Shown: positions 1 to 13,791 of the stretch, piece after piece
How positions within the stretch are numbered: position 1 is the first letter of the stretch
Layout: every line of letters starts with the position of its first letter
Assembly (NCBI GenBank): GCA_034687125.1
Contig: JAQGBZ010000068.1
Location: 124,001-188,000 of the forward strand
Reading direction: 5' to 3'
DNA from: Neelides folsomi
Taxonomy: Eukaryota > Arthropoda > Collembola > Neelipleona > Neelidae
DNA length: 64,000 nt
Program-made: the position numbers and the translations under genes
The notes under the pieces: model-generated
What the model was told of the DNA's origin: nothing
The model's database searches: none
What the model saw: only the letters and a program-made list of their open reading frames with translations

Positions 1-93
1 TTGGTATTTTTCATAAATTAAAGTTATCAATACCATTAATGGGAACCCTGATTAGCCAAAGTTAATTTAAAATAACTTGATTTAATATTTAAG

Positions 94-219
94 ATGAATA
101 TGCTGATGAGACTTCAAGAAGCAGCGAATTATTCAGGTCCAACGAGCAACGACTCCGGCTCCACTAGTCTCGAATCAAACGGAAGCCATTTTTCCAAAGA
201 TTACACAGCTACGGCCTAG
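94..219 (+). CDS. Probable last coding exon of an unrecognised gene (partial)
   Basis: An AG acceptor at 92-93 opens a 41-codon frame that ends in TAG at 217-219. The translation begins MNMLMRLQEAANYSG and ends HFSKDYTATA. Its base composition is clearly less AT-rich than the flanks, and it is rich in Ser, Thr and Asn, as a disordered C-terminal tail would be. The rest of the gene would lie left of the window. No family was recognised. The frame and acceptor are plausible but short, so this could be chance. Confidence 0.4.
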   Translation: MNMLMRLQEAANYSGPTSNDSGSTSLESNGSHFSKDYTATA

Positions 220-1713
220 TTGTGGAAAATATCATAAAACATATTGTTATTGTGAATGTTAAATTCGCCTAGCTATTTAATTATCATTAGTTATGTTACA
301 TATAAATAATAGGACACACCTAAAACTGTTTTAACTATTTGAATGAAACTTGTTTATATTAATTGTATCCAAATACATATTTGAGATAATTGAAGAATTG
401 ACCTTTTTACATCCTTTCAGAAGAATGCAACTTATGCTGCTATTTATTATAATTATAAATTTTACATGATAGCTTTTGTAAATATTTGTATTTGAACATT
501 GAAATATTTAAGATAAAATATGTATATATATATATATATATATATATTCGAGTGCTGTGTAAAGGAACGTATTCGCAGCTTAAGTCGCTCGTTTCGACAT
601 CTATACCTAAACCTTTAAATAGGATAATTAAAATAATCCATTTTTGATTTTACCTAAATGATTTTTATATTTTTGTGGTGCTTTTATGAGTTGTATCGAT
701 GATTTGAGTCTTGTGAAATAAGATCGGAATTATATACCATACATGATGCCAATCATGATCAGTAAAATTATTTTTTGATGAATTAACGACGACCAATGAT
801 TTTTCCTTTCTTTACTTCGTGTGAACATTTTTTTCAAACTAGATGTATTTAAATATTAGTAAAATACAGTATTTAGATGGTTTTAAAATATCAATGAGCA
901 TTTCTAATAATTAAGACAACAAATTTTATGCCGATGTACTTTACTTAAAAGCGCAAGTACATTTTTATTACCAAAATTATATTTATTAACGCAAGTAAAT
1001 AAATATATCTGTTATAAATACATATATTATACATATGCCATATAGAATATGAGAAATTCGATATCTCGATCACCTCTGAATTAAAATTTATTCATTAAAT
1101 TAAATAATTTCATATACATGAAGTAACTAATATTTTGTAAGATTCTTCTTATAAAATTAATTTACTTTATATGTATGTACAATATATAGTATATTATTGA
1201 GACTGGATTAAAAGTATCTGTATTTTAAGTCTCCAGATAAATTGAAATACCCTAAGTAATATATTCTTCTATATATAGATATATAGTTAGATTCATTTAT
1301 CGTGTCAAAATATTTTTAGAATTATATAAGTAATAACATTTAAAATAAACTCGTCAATAAAAGATTTATAACAGATTTAAATAATTTAGAGAACAATAGG
1401 AAGTACATATGCTTGAAGCATTTTGTATAATAATTACAGTTGGTACAGTGAAAAAAGAATTCATCATTAACTTATGCACTTGTAACAGAAATAAGAAGTT
1501 TCACTCAACCACTTTAACAATAATTTAAATCCTATCTCAAGCACAGGTAACAAAAAGGAGTTCCATGTGCAAGATTGCGTAAATGCCAATCACTACCTAA
1601 GGTCCAAAAATAAGGAAGTCGAGGTGACTCGTCGAACTTTAAATTGGAAAAAATATTAAGGAAAAATAGGATTGGGAAAGCTTAATATTGATGACGCAGA
1701 GTGTAAATAGAAA
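220..1713. other. AT-rich intergenic spacer between convergent 3' ends
   Basis: No coding exon is visible. It should hold the 3' UTR of the left-edge gene and that of host cell factor, which ends at 1714 on the other strand. A TA dinucleotide run lies near 520-547. Several AATAAA-like words occur on both strands, too many in such AT-rich DNA to choose a poly(A) site. Confidence 0.6.
520..547. repeat. TA dinucleotide microsatellite
   Basis: About 13 uninterrupted TA units lie in the AT-rich spacer downstream of the left-edge exon. This is a simple repeat with no sign of a larger element around it. Confidence 0.8.
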
Positions 1714-4700
1714 TTATTCATCATTTTTCGATTTCTTTGCTGTAGCTACAGCGAGTTTCTCGTTCATAACTCGTTTGGCTCCTTTAGCTGGGAATGACGG
1801 AAAGGCCGATTCTTTTTTAAAAATTGGTTTGATTACATAATCTATTTTGATTAAAAAAAACAAATAAAAGCCACATTCGAGTCAAATAATTAGTACATAC
1901 ATTATATTGTTATCACACACACAAACACACATTTATTAAATGTAAATTATAATAAAAATGAAATTTGTGGGAAATAAAAAGAACAAGAACTAGTACGTGT
2001 GTTAAGCAAATCATTAATGCCATCCATATTAACTATAAATTACCTTGTAGCCATCTGACTTGAGTGGCTGGTCCGTAGCCCTTTTCGTTTTTCGCAGCAA
2101 TGCGGAAAATGATTGCTGGCTTGTTCGTCGTGTCAACTTGAGCCGACGAGAGCGAGGAATTGGGAACTGTGCAGGAATTGAGCGGACCACAATACACTCG
2201 AACGAATGAAAGATTCGATGGCCCTCCTTTCCCTTCCATTTGTCTCACGTCTTGGACCATCTGTTCATCATTCACAATCACAAGTGTCAATACTCATGAA
2301 ATATATAAGATTTTCTTATATATATAAAATACATAAATTATTTTGAAATGTTTCGTACCGGAACAGCATTAGTACTCTGCTTAACGGCCAAGTAAACCGA
2401 ATACTCAAGAATATCACCATATGAATTCTGCGGAGGTTCCCAAGAAATTAAAGCTCCGTCAAGGGCCTTGGAGATCTTGATTGAACAAGGAGCTCCTGGG
2501 AATCCTGGAAGGCACGTCTTGAATGCTGACACCTATAATTAAGATAAACAATATAAATAATTAAGATAATCATTTTTTAAATATTTTTTGACAATATATA
2601 ATATTGAATTTAATAATTACCTCGCTAAATGGCCCACGACCACATGCATTGACAGCAGCAACCCGAAATTTGTACGCAGTTCCTGGTAAAAGCTCAACTT
2701 TCTTTTTAATGAACTCGAGATCTTTCACAACATCAGTGTCAGGCTTTAACAAGCACAATTTCTCAGATACGTTGAAGTAGTGTTTCACATTCACGCTTGT
2801 TCCTTTAACATAGCAAACGTCCATCCAGGCATTTGCCTTTTTCTCGTCGTCAGGTGATCCAATGGATATAATTGGCTTTATGTCAGGTGATGCAGCAGTG
2901 ACTGGAAATGGTCGAGCGGTGCTCATTGCAGCAGAAGCCAAAGTGTTCAACGGGTCATTTACATCCAACATATTCAGGAGTTCATCAGCACTATATTTAA
3001 CGTCTTCTTCTTTCTTAACAAGAGTGTTACTTGTTTCATTGAAAGTGGCAGCCAACATCTCAATGTCAGGCTTCACATCTTCATCTGCTTTTTTCTCACT
3101 CGAACTTCCTTCCAATGGAGTTGGAACAATTGGACCATCAGTCTTCTTATCTTTTTCAACTTTTTTATCCTGCTCCGTCTGTTCCTCAACAGCAGCCGCC
3201 TAGTTTAATAATAACAATGAATAATTAAGTTTTATTCCGCATATTTAACAAAATTGTTAGTATTAAAAAAATTATTACAGGTTGAACTTGCGGAGTCGCA
3301 TTAGAGCTTGAAGCATCTTCAGTCACAGATTCTTTTTTGTCCGCTTCTTTCTTTTCAACTTCTCCACCAGATCCACCTTTAAGTCCTAAAAAGGGCGAAA
3401 GCTTCCACTTGAAAAGATCCACATTGTAAGGGGTCCTTCGCAGGCTTCCTCCCTTAAGCCCATTTATAGCTTCGTCCGGCTATAACCAAAATCAATATTA
3501 AAATTAATCCAAGTAATTGGTATTAGATTAATGATTTAATTTAATTAGACTATTAAATATTTTACCTCTCCAATTGTGTGAATTTCACCATCGTCATTGA
3601 TGAGCTCAGCGGCTTCTTCCACTGTTAAAGTGTTATCGTCAAAAGAACCAAGAGTCACTCCGAGTGCATCAGCTTCCTGGACGCTAACTTCTAAAACACC
3701 AATATTTTAGTTTCAAATAAATTGCTAAAAAATTAATTACCTTGAGTGGTCCCTTCTTCCACATTTTCAACAAGTCCTGCTTCTGCAGCCAGAGCAGCCA
3801 ATGCCATGTCATTTGTCACCGGTCCTTCGGCATCTTGTGCCAATGTCAATTGTGTTGGAGCTGAAAAACAAATTTAAAATAATTTAAAGTTACAAGTAAT
3901 TAACCGATAACAATTAATCAATTTTATAAATTTAATGTACCTTTAGATGCGGCTTGTGCGGCTTGTGCACGCGAGTCAACCAATACTAAATTGTTCCCGT
4001 CAAGAGTGAGAACTTTACGTACAGCTTGTGGAGCAGGTTGGGCTTTTGTCACAACAACTTGTTGAGGACGATTTTGTTCTTGTTTTGCTCCTTGTGCAGC
4101 TATTTGTTGCTTTAAGAGGGATTTTAGAAATTTAATAACAATTACAAATATTTCTTTTTCACTAATGACATTTCTATAAACATTAATTTTAATTTTAAAC
4201 AATTATAAAATAAATATTGGAATATACTTGAAGTTGAGATGGAATCATTCCTTGTGGGAGCGAAATAATTTGCCCAGACGAAGTTTGGAAAAGGGTTTGT
4301 CCAGGTTTAGCAATAGTTCTTATCCCACCTTTATTCATTGATGAAGTATTTGAAAGGTAAACCATTCTCACAGCGTTATTCACATTGACGGTAGAAGTTG
4401 GAGCTGAAGCAAACATTTTATATATTAATAATTCTAACAAAAACATTTTATAACAATCAGGATGTGATATTTAATTCAATTAGTGAAGATTTTACCTTGC
4501 TGCGTGCCACCACCAGCATTGGCCACTGTAAACCTCTGTAAAGCTGAAGCTTGAGTAACAACTACAACTTGAGATCCTTGCATCCTCCCAACAAAGTTTC
4601 CACCTGCCTGTGGCTTTTGAATCAAGATCTGTTGTTTTCCCATCGCTTGTCCCTGTCCTCCAGATGGTCCAGCAATTCCAAGAATCGTCTGTCCTTGAGG

Positions 4701-7700
4701 GTTCGTCCCTAAAATTGTCGCAGTTTTTGCTATAAAGAAATTAAAAAAAATATTAATTAAAAATATTAAACAATTGAAATTAATTTAATTATTTAAAAAC
4801 ATACATGTTCCTCCTGGACTTAAAATCTTGACAAGTGTTGTTCTTGGAGCTCCTTGAATTTGCGTAAGTCCAGTTCCGGCCATTGTAACTTTCCCAGGTG
4901 TAGATTTCGGTACCTGAATTAAAATAAAATTAAATCAAGCCTTCTTTTCAAAAATTGAAAGAATAAAATTTAACTTACAGCAATATTCAATCCAGTGCTC
5001 GTTTTGACAAGAGTAAGAAGTTGTTGGTTTCCAGTTCCAGGTTTTGTTTGTTGATAAAAAATTTGCTTTCCACCTGCCATAGCCTGTCGAACAACGGGGC
5101 CACCAATCCGAACAGTCTGTTGATTTCCTCCAGCTCCAACCATTTTGATCCCCCCTTGGTAAATTCCGGGTTGCCCACCAACAGTAGTCACAATTTTGAC
5201 CGGAGTTTGGATTTTCTGAGTCTGAGCAGCGGCCGCTGCCAGAGCTTGCATTCCGCTTAATTGTTGAGAAGCTGTGGCTGCTGTTGCTGGACTTCCAGTT
5301 TTTGGAGGTTGGATCAAACGAACTCCGGCTTGAGATTGAACTTTAATTGGTGCTTTAAATCTCAGCAATGCTAGAACATTTAATACGCATTTTATATATG
5401 GTTCCAAAGAAAGTTAATTATAAACTATAATTTTATTTGAATTTAAAATTCATTTAATTCTTACATGGTCCTCCAGTTTGAATGCTCGGTGCAGTGGACT
5501 TAGATGCTCTTGCACTGAATAGAGTACTCGCGGTGGCTGCCATGTTAGCAGGAAGTGACACGAGACTTGAAGCTGTAGGTAAATTGGCAGGACCGATTGT
5601 AGATGAGACTGTTGTGGATGGAGCTAATAAAGACACAAAATTCAATAAAGATAAAATTATTTATATAATGAATTTTAAAATTGAAATTTATCATCACCTT
5701 GAATTCTAGCAATACTGGGAACTGAAGTTGTTATAATTGCTCCAGCAGCTAATTTAGCCATGGTGTTGCCTTGAAGGACATCAATGGGTAGTCTGGTAAG
5801 TACTTGTTGTGGAGTTGCAGAAACAGTCGGTTTCGACACTGGCATTGGTGTCATGATCGGAGTTGATGTGGAAAGTGGTGGAGAAGCAGGGAATCCTGCT
5901 CCATTGTCTTTCGCGAATTGAGAAGGAACGTCGTATTTCTGAATTTGAAGAATGTAACCTTCAGCAGTAGGAACTCCTTGCCATCCAACTTCCAAAGAAT
6001 TGGTTGATGCTCGTACTAGTTGCACTCGCCCTGGAGCTGTAGGCTTTTCAACTTCCAAATACCACAGGTCTTTGCAACAAACCTTAAAAGCAAAAATTAA
6101 TGATGAAATTTAAATGTCTATTACATGGTTTAAATATATAACTAAATGTATTCTTTTTTAAAATAACACATTTAATAATTACTTGATTATTCCAGGCTTT
6201 TCGATAGCCATCTCTCCCGGACCATATGTAAAGACGGGTGTGAATTGCAACAGCACAATGACCAGCTCGAGCTCTTGGAATGCTTTCTTCTAGTAAGTCC
6301 AATGATAATGGTTCCCATGACATTGACTCTGAAAAGCCATAAAGATTTAGTACTTACTGAAATATAAACATGAAAATTGAATGAAATTATTAATAGTTAA
6401 TTATTTAAGAATTGAGAGTAATATAAAATTATAAATATAATACCTAAATTGAGGCAAGCAAGAGTATTTGTGCATTTCCACTCCTTTTCATGATTTGTTG
6501 TCTTCAATTCGTCCAAAACGAGCGGCACCCAACCCCCAAAAATAAACATCTTGTTCCCAATAGTTGTGGCACTGTGAAGGGACCGAGGAAGAGGCTGAGG
6601 TCCCCCAATAGCAGGTTTGTACCAAGTCATTGTGTCTAAATAGAAAAAAATAGTAATACATTAATAATAATAAAGATAATAGTAATAGTTTTACATTTAA
6701 ATTAATTATAAACATATTATATAACGAGATTAAAAATTAATTTTATTAGGTAATTACCCAAATATAAATGCCAAAGATCCCCAAGTCTGCATCCGCTCAT
6801 TCCTCCGTAAATGATGAGTCGAGCCTTTGAGCCATCCTTCTCTGCATAGGCAACAGCTGTATGGGATTCTCTTGGTGATGGGGCCATTCCAAATGTGACA
6901 GGTACGTCCCACATAACAGCTCCAGTCGGCTTCAGCTCCAGTGAATACAAGTCGTTGAGGTAGCGAGGAATGTTGTTCTTTGGATCGTCGCTCTCATTTG
7001 CAAGCCCTCCGAAAAGATAGACGTGGGTGTTGATCATTGTAAAGCTGTGGCCAAGTCTTGCACAAGGCGGGTCGCCGTTCCTTGGAGGTTTTGCTCGAAG
7101 CTTCTTCCATTCCCATCGTGAAGCCTTTAATTAGGTATAAAGATTATAATGTTTCTCAATTTGTAATAATTAAATAATTCATCTTGTAATAATTTAATGA
7201 TTCACATTTTTATAGTTATTAAATAATATATATTTAAGTTTCACTTATTACCTGAAGTTCGTACAAGTCGTTTGAGTATCGACCATACTCGATCATCCCA
7301 CCAAAAATAAGAATCCTTGTGCCATCGACAACAAATCCATACGAAGCACATCCCGGAGGAATATCTCCTTTTACAGCCGGTTGAAACCATTGATTGGTAA
7401 CTAAATTATATAATAAGTAGAGGATTAATGTATATTAATATTATTAGTATTGTATATTAATATTATAAATATTGACCCGTTGTTAAAAAGGAAAATTGAA
7501 TCGTAAAAAGAAAATAATTTTAATATCAAAATATAATTATAATAAAAAGCAATTTCATGGCAAACCACCTTCCCATAACTTGTTGAGTCATATCTCAATT
7601 AAAAAACCCTCGTTAAAAACTCAAGAATATGAAAGTAATAAAAGTTGAAATTGAAATTAACGACGTTCCCACCATCCCCTAGTTCCATGTGATTTAGATG

Positions 7701-8288
7701 GATGAAGCCATCATTGGGCTTACCAGTATTGAAAACGTGAAGTTCGTCGACAATGCCCTCGTTGCCGCCTCCGAAGATGACCATAAGGTCTTTGATGGCC
7801 ACTGCCCGGTGTCCATGTCGGGGTCGCGGGGATGACCCGGAGGTGTCACTAATTCTTTTCCACTTGAGAGTGGGAGCCGCCATTTTGGACTTTCTCTGTT
7901 TGCGTTTGCGGCGTTTGGGCACAAGCGGAGTGAGACATGTGATCTGAGGCGCATCAGGAGATGGAGGCGGGGTTGGTGGGACTATTGGTGTCCGGAGATT
8001 AGTCGGAGGAATCGTGTGGGGCACAGTGAGATGTAAGTCTCTGTAGCCCTCCCCATCCTCGTCCGAATCATATATGGTGATCACCGCTGGGGCCGGCTCT
8101 GGGAGATGAGATGCAATTGCCAGGTCGTCGAGGGGAATACTATCCAGGTCAATTTCAGACGCATCAAACGTTACCAAATTCTCGCTGATCTCACTCTTGG
8201 CTTTTCCCCCATTCTCGTCATCGCTTGCCTCGCTGAACAAATAATCCTTCCACTTCTGGTCCAATTCCTCGACTCGCTTACGAGACAT
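1714..8288 (-). CDS. HCFC1: Host cell factor (HCF) transcriptional coregulator
   Basis: HCF is a nuclear scaffold that links sequence-specific factors to SET1/MLL, Sin3 and OGT complexes. About 19 exons run from ATG at 8288 to TAA at 1714. The Kelch propeller spans five exons (7724-8288, 7252-7400, 6758-7124, about 6444-6636 and 6182-6330) and is very close to human HCF-1, with [33 protein letters not shown] and [20 protein letters not shown]-like blocks. A fibronectin III strand set follows (5699-6082, starting [11 protein letters not shown]). Then come low-complexity Gln/Thr/Ala-rich exons (about 3.7-5.6 kb) and the C-terminal Fn3 pair (about 2.04-2.8 kb). The tail reads [20 protein letters not shown] and then lysine-rich residues that resemble the HCF nuclear localisation signal. 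I saw no vertebrate-type HCF-PRO cleavage repeats. About 150 residues precede the Kelch region; an internal Met just before APTLKWKRI is an alternative start. It is head-to-head with the phosphatase at 9618. Confidence 0.95.
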
Positions 8289-9617
8289 TTCCTTTGTCCT
8301 TGGAAAAAGATGCCGAATATTAATGGGGAGTATTCAAATGAGGAATATTCGATTTAAAACGATTGTAGAACGTTTGGAGGGACTATGGAGGAACACGGGA
8401 GGGTTTTTCGCTATAGGGTTTCCTTCTGGGTGGGCTGGGGCATTAACTTAATATTTGTAGGTAGAGTTATTTTAGTGGCAGAATTTATTTAAGAGCAGGT
8501 CAACTCGAGTTACCATATCACGATGTATCATGAAGCGATGGATCGTTTTGCCGAATCGCGAAATCGAGGAAATGCTCGACGCTAGATGGAGATATAGGAA
8601 ATTGTGGAAGTTCATGAGTTGCGTAGAAAGTGGAAAGGGGGCAGAAGCTGTGGTTTTTCCCCAATTACAATAACATTGCATTGCATTGCATTGCATCGGC
8701 ATAGCTTCATCCTTTCCACACTGTAGAGTTTAAGAGCATATCCATAGGGAGTTATGTGGGAGATGAGCATTGGGATGAGTGCTGTGGTATGTTGAATGCA
8801 ATGGGCATAGACATAGGGCATACATCTCCTATAGGAGCATTCCAGATAGCTCATCCATGTACATTTGCCCCCACCCCTTCGTCCCACTTGTTCCAGACCC
8901 TCCTTTGTTACGGGCGACCTTCTCCCCCAAGAGGACCACAATGCGCTGAACACCCGCAGACACTTGTTGATCCTATTACTCACTCCACCCCGACAAGTCC
9001 AGGCACCGCCGTCCGCACACACACACACCTAGGAACTCGGAGGTAATTGAGGACTAATTTAATTTCCTTCCCCAATATCCTACATTGGCCCCAAATGTCT
9101 CTTTTTAACCATTCCGTCATCTCTCCCAACTTGTCATACGACCATGAGTACCCAATTTTTAAAAAAATGAACAAGGTGAGGGAGATGGAAAATGATTTAT
9201 TTTAATGGGTGGTTAACCGAGGAGGAGACTGGCTCAACTCTTTATTCTGTGCATGATGGATGGGAGGATTTTAGTTGGGATATTTTAATGGTCCCATTTC
9301 CCCAACACCGCTCGTGTTTATTTTCATCGATGAGTAAACTTGGGTTTTTAATGGCCATTTTATTTTGATTTCCAGGGGAGCTTTGAGTGTCAAATGAACG
9401 ACCGGAGATGGGCAGAGAGCTGAAGGACAATCATTCCGGCATTACTTCCTTGCAATCCATTTTGTATTTACTTTTTGATAGATAACAAGAGCTCAGTATT
9501 GGGAGGATAAATATTTTATGTACCCAGAGTCTATAAATATTTGCTATTTTTCTACTTTGATCTTCAATGAGAGTTTTAAACTCTAATATTCGCCCTTGTT
9601 GACTGACATGACCGGCT
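8289..9617. promoter_or_regulatory. Divergent intergenic region between HCF and PTP-PEST
   Basis: These 1.3 kb separate two genes transcribed away from each other, so both promoters and 5' UTRs must lie here. The DNA is visibly less AT-rich than the introns nearby. It contains a CATTG pentamer array at 8674-8696 and a short CA run near 9017-9028. Several overlapping open frames on both strands (for example 8612-9028) look like chance products of the base composition. No core promoter element could be singled out. Confidence 0.6.
8674..8696. repeat. CATTG pentanucleotide microsatellite
   Basis: Four perfect CATTG units followed by CAT, in the HCF/PTP-PEST divergent spacer. Confidence 0.85.
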
Positions 9618-12600
9618 ATGAAAGGAATTGATACAAATAAAGGTCCTCAGAATGAGGTGCCGTTGAGGACAATCCTTAGGAACTTTCTCAACCTAGTTGA
9701 GAATTATGAGCGAAAAAATGGAGGGACTGACACTTATGATCAAGAATTTCAGGTTCGTAATTACTCTCACAATTACTAATAATTAATATGAATTTATAAG
9801 GCCGATGCCGATTTTAATTAAATGGGTTATTTTCAGGAATTGAAACAATTCAGTGAGGGGTTGAAAACCGACACTGATTACGCATGTAAAGAAGGGGAGA
9901 AAACCGTGAATCGGAAGAAAAATAGATACAAAGATATTTTACCATGTGAGGATTCACATTCAAATTAAAAAATTCTTTCATTGGCAGATTTGACTAAAAT
10001 GTATTTTATTTGCAGTTGACTACACCCGAGTGATTTTAAGCGACTATGGAGACATTCCTGGGTGCAATTATATTAACGGGAATTTTATTAAGGGGGCCAG
10101 CGGGTCTTCTGCCTACATTGCTTGCCAAGGGCCACTCGCTCATACTGTTAATGATTTTTGGCGAATGGTTGTCGAGTGCGAAGTTCAAGTCATTGTTATG
10201 GCTTGCAATGAGCAAGAGTCTGGGAAAGTAAGAGATATTTTTGTGTTTTATTTCAAGATATATTATACAAGTGTGTTTTAAAATAACATTTTATTTAATT
10301 CTAATTGTATTTATTTTCCTAGCATAAATGTGAAAACTATTGGGTCTCAGAGCCGGGTGTCGAAAGGCAATTTGGTCAAGTCACCGTGTGGCTTAAAAAG
10401 TCCCGAGACGTTTGCCCAGATTTTTTAATTAGAACAATGAGAATCCGGTTTAGAAATACTAGAGGCGATCAAGGCAAGTTTTATTTTTAATTTAAACATT
10501 AGTAAAGGCTTATCAATAAAGCTGTTTAAATTAAATTGTTATATAACACAAACTTTAATTTTACAGAAGAAAGAAACGTTTGCCAATTTCACTATTCAGC
10601 ATGGCCAGATCATGGAGTTCCCTCAAAAGTTGGACCGCTTTTAGATATGGTAAATCTAATATTTATCATCTGTTAATATAACAAAAATTTTATTATGATT
10701 ATTGGAGAAAATGTTTAACTTTATAAATCTTTAGGTGCGACTAATTCGAGATTGTCAAACATCCGAAACTCTTCCAGTATTAGTTCATTGCTCTGCGGGT
10801 TGTGGGAGAACAGGAACAATTTGTGCTATTGATTTTGTATGGGGTCTCCTTCGATTAGGAGTAAACATTAATTTAATAATTATATGATAAATATTTATTA
10901 AAACATAACTTTGCTATTTTCATGTCAATGTTGTACTTTAATTGATATGTTTATTTGCAGAAGCTGACTCCTGATTTTAGTTTATTTTCTTTGGTTCGTG
11001 AGATGAGGCGCCAAAGGATCGCGATGGTGCAAACGAAAGATCAATACATACTGGTGCATAGAGCAGTCAAAGAGTTGTTTCAAGAGCAATTGAAGATCAT
11101 TGATGCTCATCCCTACGCCAACGTGGACCTCAACGGATTCCCTCTTGACATCAAAGCCGAGCTTGAAGAGCCAACCTACGAAACTATCGAATTTGGTGAA
11201 ATCGAACGGTCCTCGATCGAAGAGCTCTGCTCATCCAACGACATCCATCGAATCGACCACGAGATTAGGCCAGTAGAAAGCAAAGAATCCTCCTCGGTCG
11301 AAAATTCCCCTCCAGAAAAGCCCCCCAAAGAAGAGGAAAAAGTGAAGTCGTCGTTGCTCCGAAAACCGAGCATTGTGAAATTAAAAGCCCTCTTTGAAAA
11401 GTCTCCTAAGGAGGGGAAGAAGATCGGTCAGTTGAGTCGGGCCAAGTCGGACGCGTCCTCAAGGTTCTATTCCTTCGCTTCGAGTTTCACGCGGGGGAGC
11501 AGCGAGGAATCGGAGGTTCCCAAATTGAAAATGAAACCTCCAATTCTGACCAAACCCAAAATCCCGGTGAAGCGGAGCAAATCCCTCAAGATCCATCTTG
11601 ACAAGCTCGAAGAAAAGAGCGGCTTTGCTTCCGGTGGTTTCTCTCATGTGGAAAACACTCCAATCAAGGTTTGTGTAAAGCACATGGAAATACCACAGGT
11701 GCAATCTGTCGTGGCCTCCTCGGTCCGACCGGAAGTCTTCACGGCCTCCACGTCCCGAGCGGTGAATGAAATCTACTCCACACCGCGGGGGACTAAAGTC
11801 CCGGTCAGAATGGGGGTTGCCAAAGAGATGGAGGATCTTGGGCGGAAGGAGGAGGGTGGGGATGAGAGCAAGCGGCTGACAAGAAGCCAGAGTCACGTCT
11901 GGGCCCAGAATCGAGTCAATCTTCCCATGAGGATCTTCTCTGACGAAAACTTGGCCACGATGCCGCACGACCTCCAAGGGACCGGTCTCGAGACCAATAA
12001 CGTGCCTGTGGTGAGGAAAAGAGTCCCGAAGACCAATCCCTATGTCAACTACCCCATGACCCCTAAGCGGGAAGAGGGGAAGAACCATCGACATGGAAGT
12101 GTGGGGAATTCGTCGGATTCGTCTTCCAACACCGGCACACCCAGAAGTTCCCTTCCCGGCACTCCCACACAATCCATCGACGCTCTTTTTTTTCAAATGA
12201 ACCGTGGGCAGAAGGGCCCTTATAAATCCATCCTTAAAGAGTCGTTGACGACCACGCCTTCGGAGTCGGACGAGAGGTTGGAAGGAGGGATGAGACAATT
12301 ACCACCCTTCTCTCCGCCCTATAAGCCGCTCTTGGGCGGAAATCCGAAACTCGGTGCCCTTCGGGTTGGAATGAGGGAACGGAGGAACAGTTTCCGCCAG
12401 GCAGTGATGAAAGAAGACTCACCTCCGACCCTCAGCCCAATTGAAAATGGGATGATCAGGAGCCATAAAGACTACGAACCAATCTGGCCGGACTCAATAG
12501 GCAAGAGGGGATTTGGAACGGGAAGTCTGGATAAAAGACTTCCGCCCCATTACTCCCGTGATCAACTCCCCGAACCACTTGAACCAATGGTTAGACCCCC

Positions 12601-13791
12601 GGACCTTCATAACCGTGTAGAAGAAATCAAAGTATTGTTAGAGGAATTAAAAGGACCATCATCGGACTCGAGTGGCATTAGAGACCAAAGGTCATTTAGG
12701 GTCTCGTCGAGAAATCATCAGCAGGAGCAAGGTCCAAGTCTTTCCTGCTTCAGTTTTAAAAAACCCTCGTCGCTTGAATCATTAACCGAACCACCGCCAG
12801 AATCAAATTATTCTAATATTGGATCACGATCAATTGGTAATTACAATTTATTCTTTTTTGAACAATTATTTAACTAATTATCTAACGAGTTTTAACAATT
12901 TTAACAATTCTGTAATAATAATTATTTAAATCTTTGATTAAAAATCATTTGGGTATTTTAGGGTTTAATTATATATTTATGGTTTTTAGCAGTGAGAGGT
13001 CCACATGGGGGTCGATACGCGAACGATTACGTGTCTCTCAACCATTGTCGGAGTGAGGAGAGTGAAGGAGTGTTCCATGTGGTCAAAGATGAAGAGTTTG
13101 GAGAAAACCAAACCATGCCCATTCCCCCACCGAGGACGAAAAAGAATGTGGGGAAGAACGGGAAGATCTGGGAGAAAGAGTCCGAGCCTCCCTTGACTGT
13201 GTGGAATCCTGATGAGCGGAAAAGTTCAACGAGTTCCGAAACACAACCCATTTTATCTCCAACCTCACCAAAGGCAATCATTCGAGCTTTAGGGCTCTTT
13301 CAAGCAAAGGCTGCTAATGTCAGATCAAGGTCTTTATTTTCATTGTATTTTCAATATTTTTAATTCCATATTAACTATTAAATTATATTTTGTGTTTTTG
13401 TATGATTAATGTAGGTTTGCAAATTGGAGCGAAGCTAAAGAGCGAAATGCAAATAAAAACGCCCAAAGCTCTTCGACTCCTTCTGAATCCAAGCAGCATG
13501 GGATTGAAGTGAAGAGTAAGTGTCTTTAAAGCCTTTATTACATATTTAATTAACGGTCTTAATTAAATTTAATTAAAACTTTTATAAATTATATTGAAAT
13601 TGTTCATGTATTGTTTTTATAATTTGGGAGGGCGTCGTTAAATATTTAAAAAATCTTTTGAGAGTAATGTTAATATTAGATAATTATTAATGAATTTTGT
13701 GTAATTTTGTAAATTTTTTGTAGGCTATATGAGCTATAATGGTGATTCTCCGATTCCTGGTCCGTCCAGACCCAAACATCAGTATTTGTGA
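9618..13791 (+). CDS. PTPN12: PTP-PEST family protein tyrosine phosphatase
   Basis: This is a cytoplasmic tyrosine phosphatase of the PTPN12/18/22 group, which dephosphorylates adhesion and signalling proteins such as p130Cas. Ten exons: 9618-9750, 9837-9944, about 10017-10227, 10322-10474, 10566-10649, 10735-10860, 10961-12836, 12990-13329, 13415-13515 and 13724-13791. The catalytic domain shows [16 protein letters not shown], a WPDHGVP general-acid loop, the P-loop [11 protein letters not shown] with its Cys and Arg, and the [13 protein letters not shown]-loop. All are intact. The large seventh exon encodes a long tail rich in Pro, Glu, Ser and Thr with proline motifs ([21 protein letters not shown]), as in PTP-PEST. 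Which of the three vertebrate paralogues is nearest cannot be told by eye. A short out-of-frame ATG at 9608 precedes the start. The protein ends SRPKHQYL. Confidence 0.93.

Noticed and set aside
11459-12298. 279-residue open frame on the minus strand
   Set aside because: It is the complement of the large PTP-PEST exon; low stop density there reflects the coding strand's codon use. No domain is visible.
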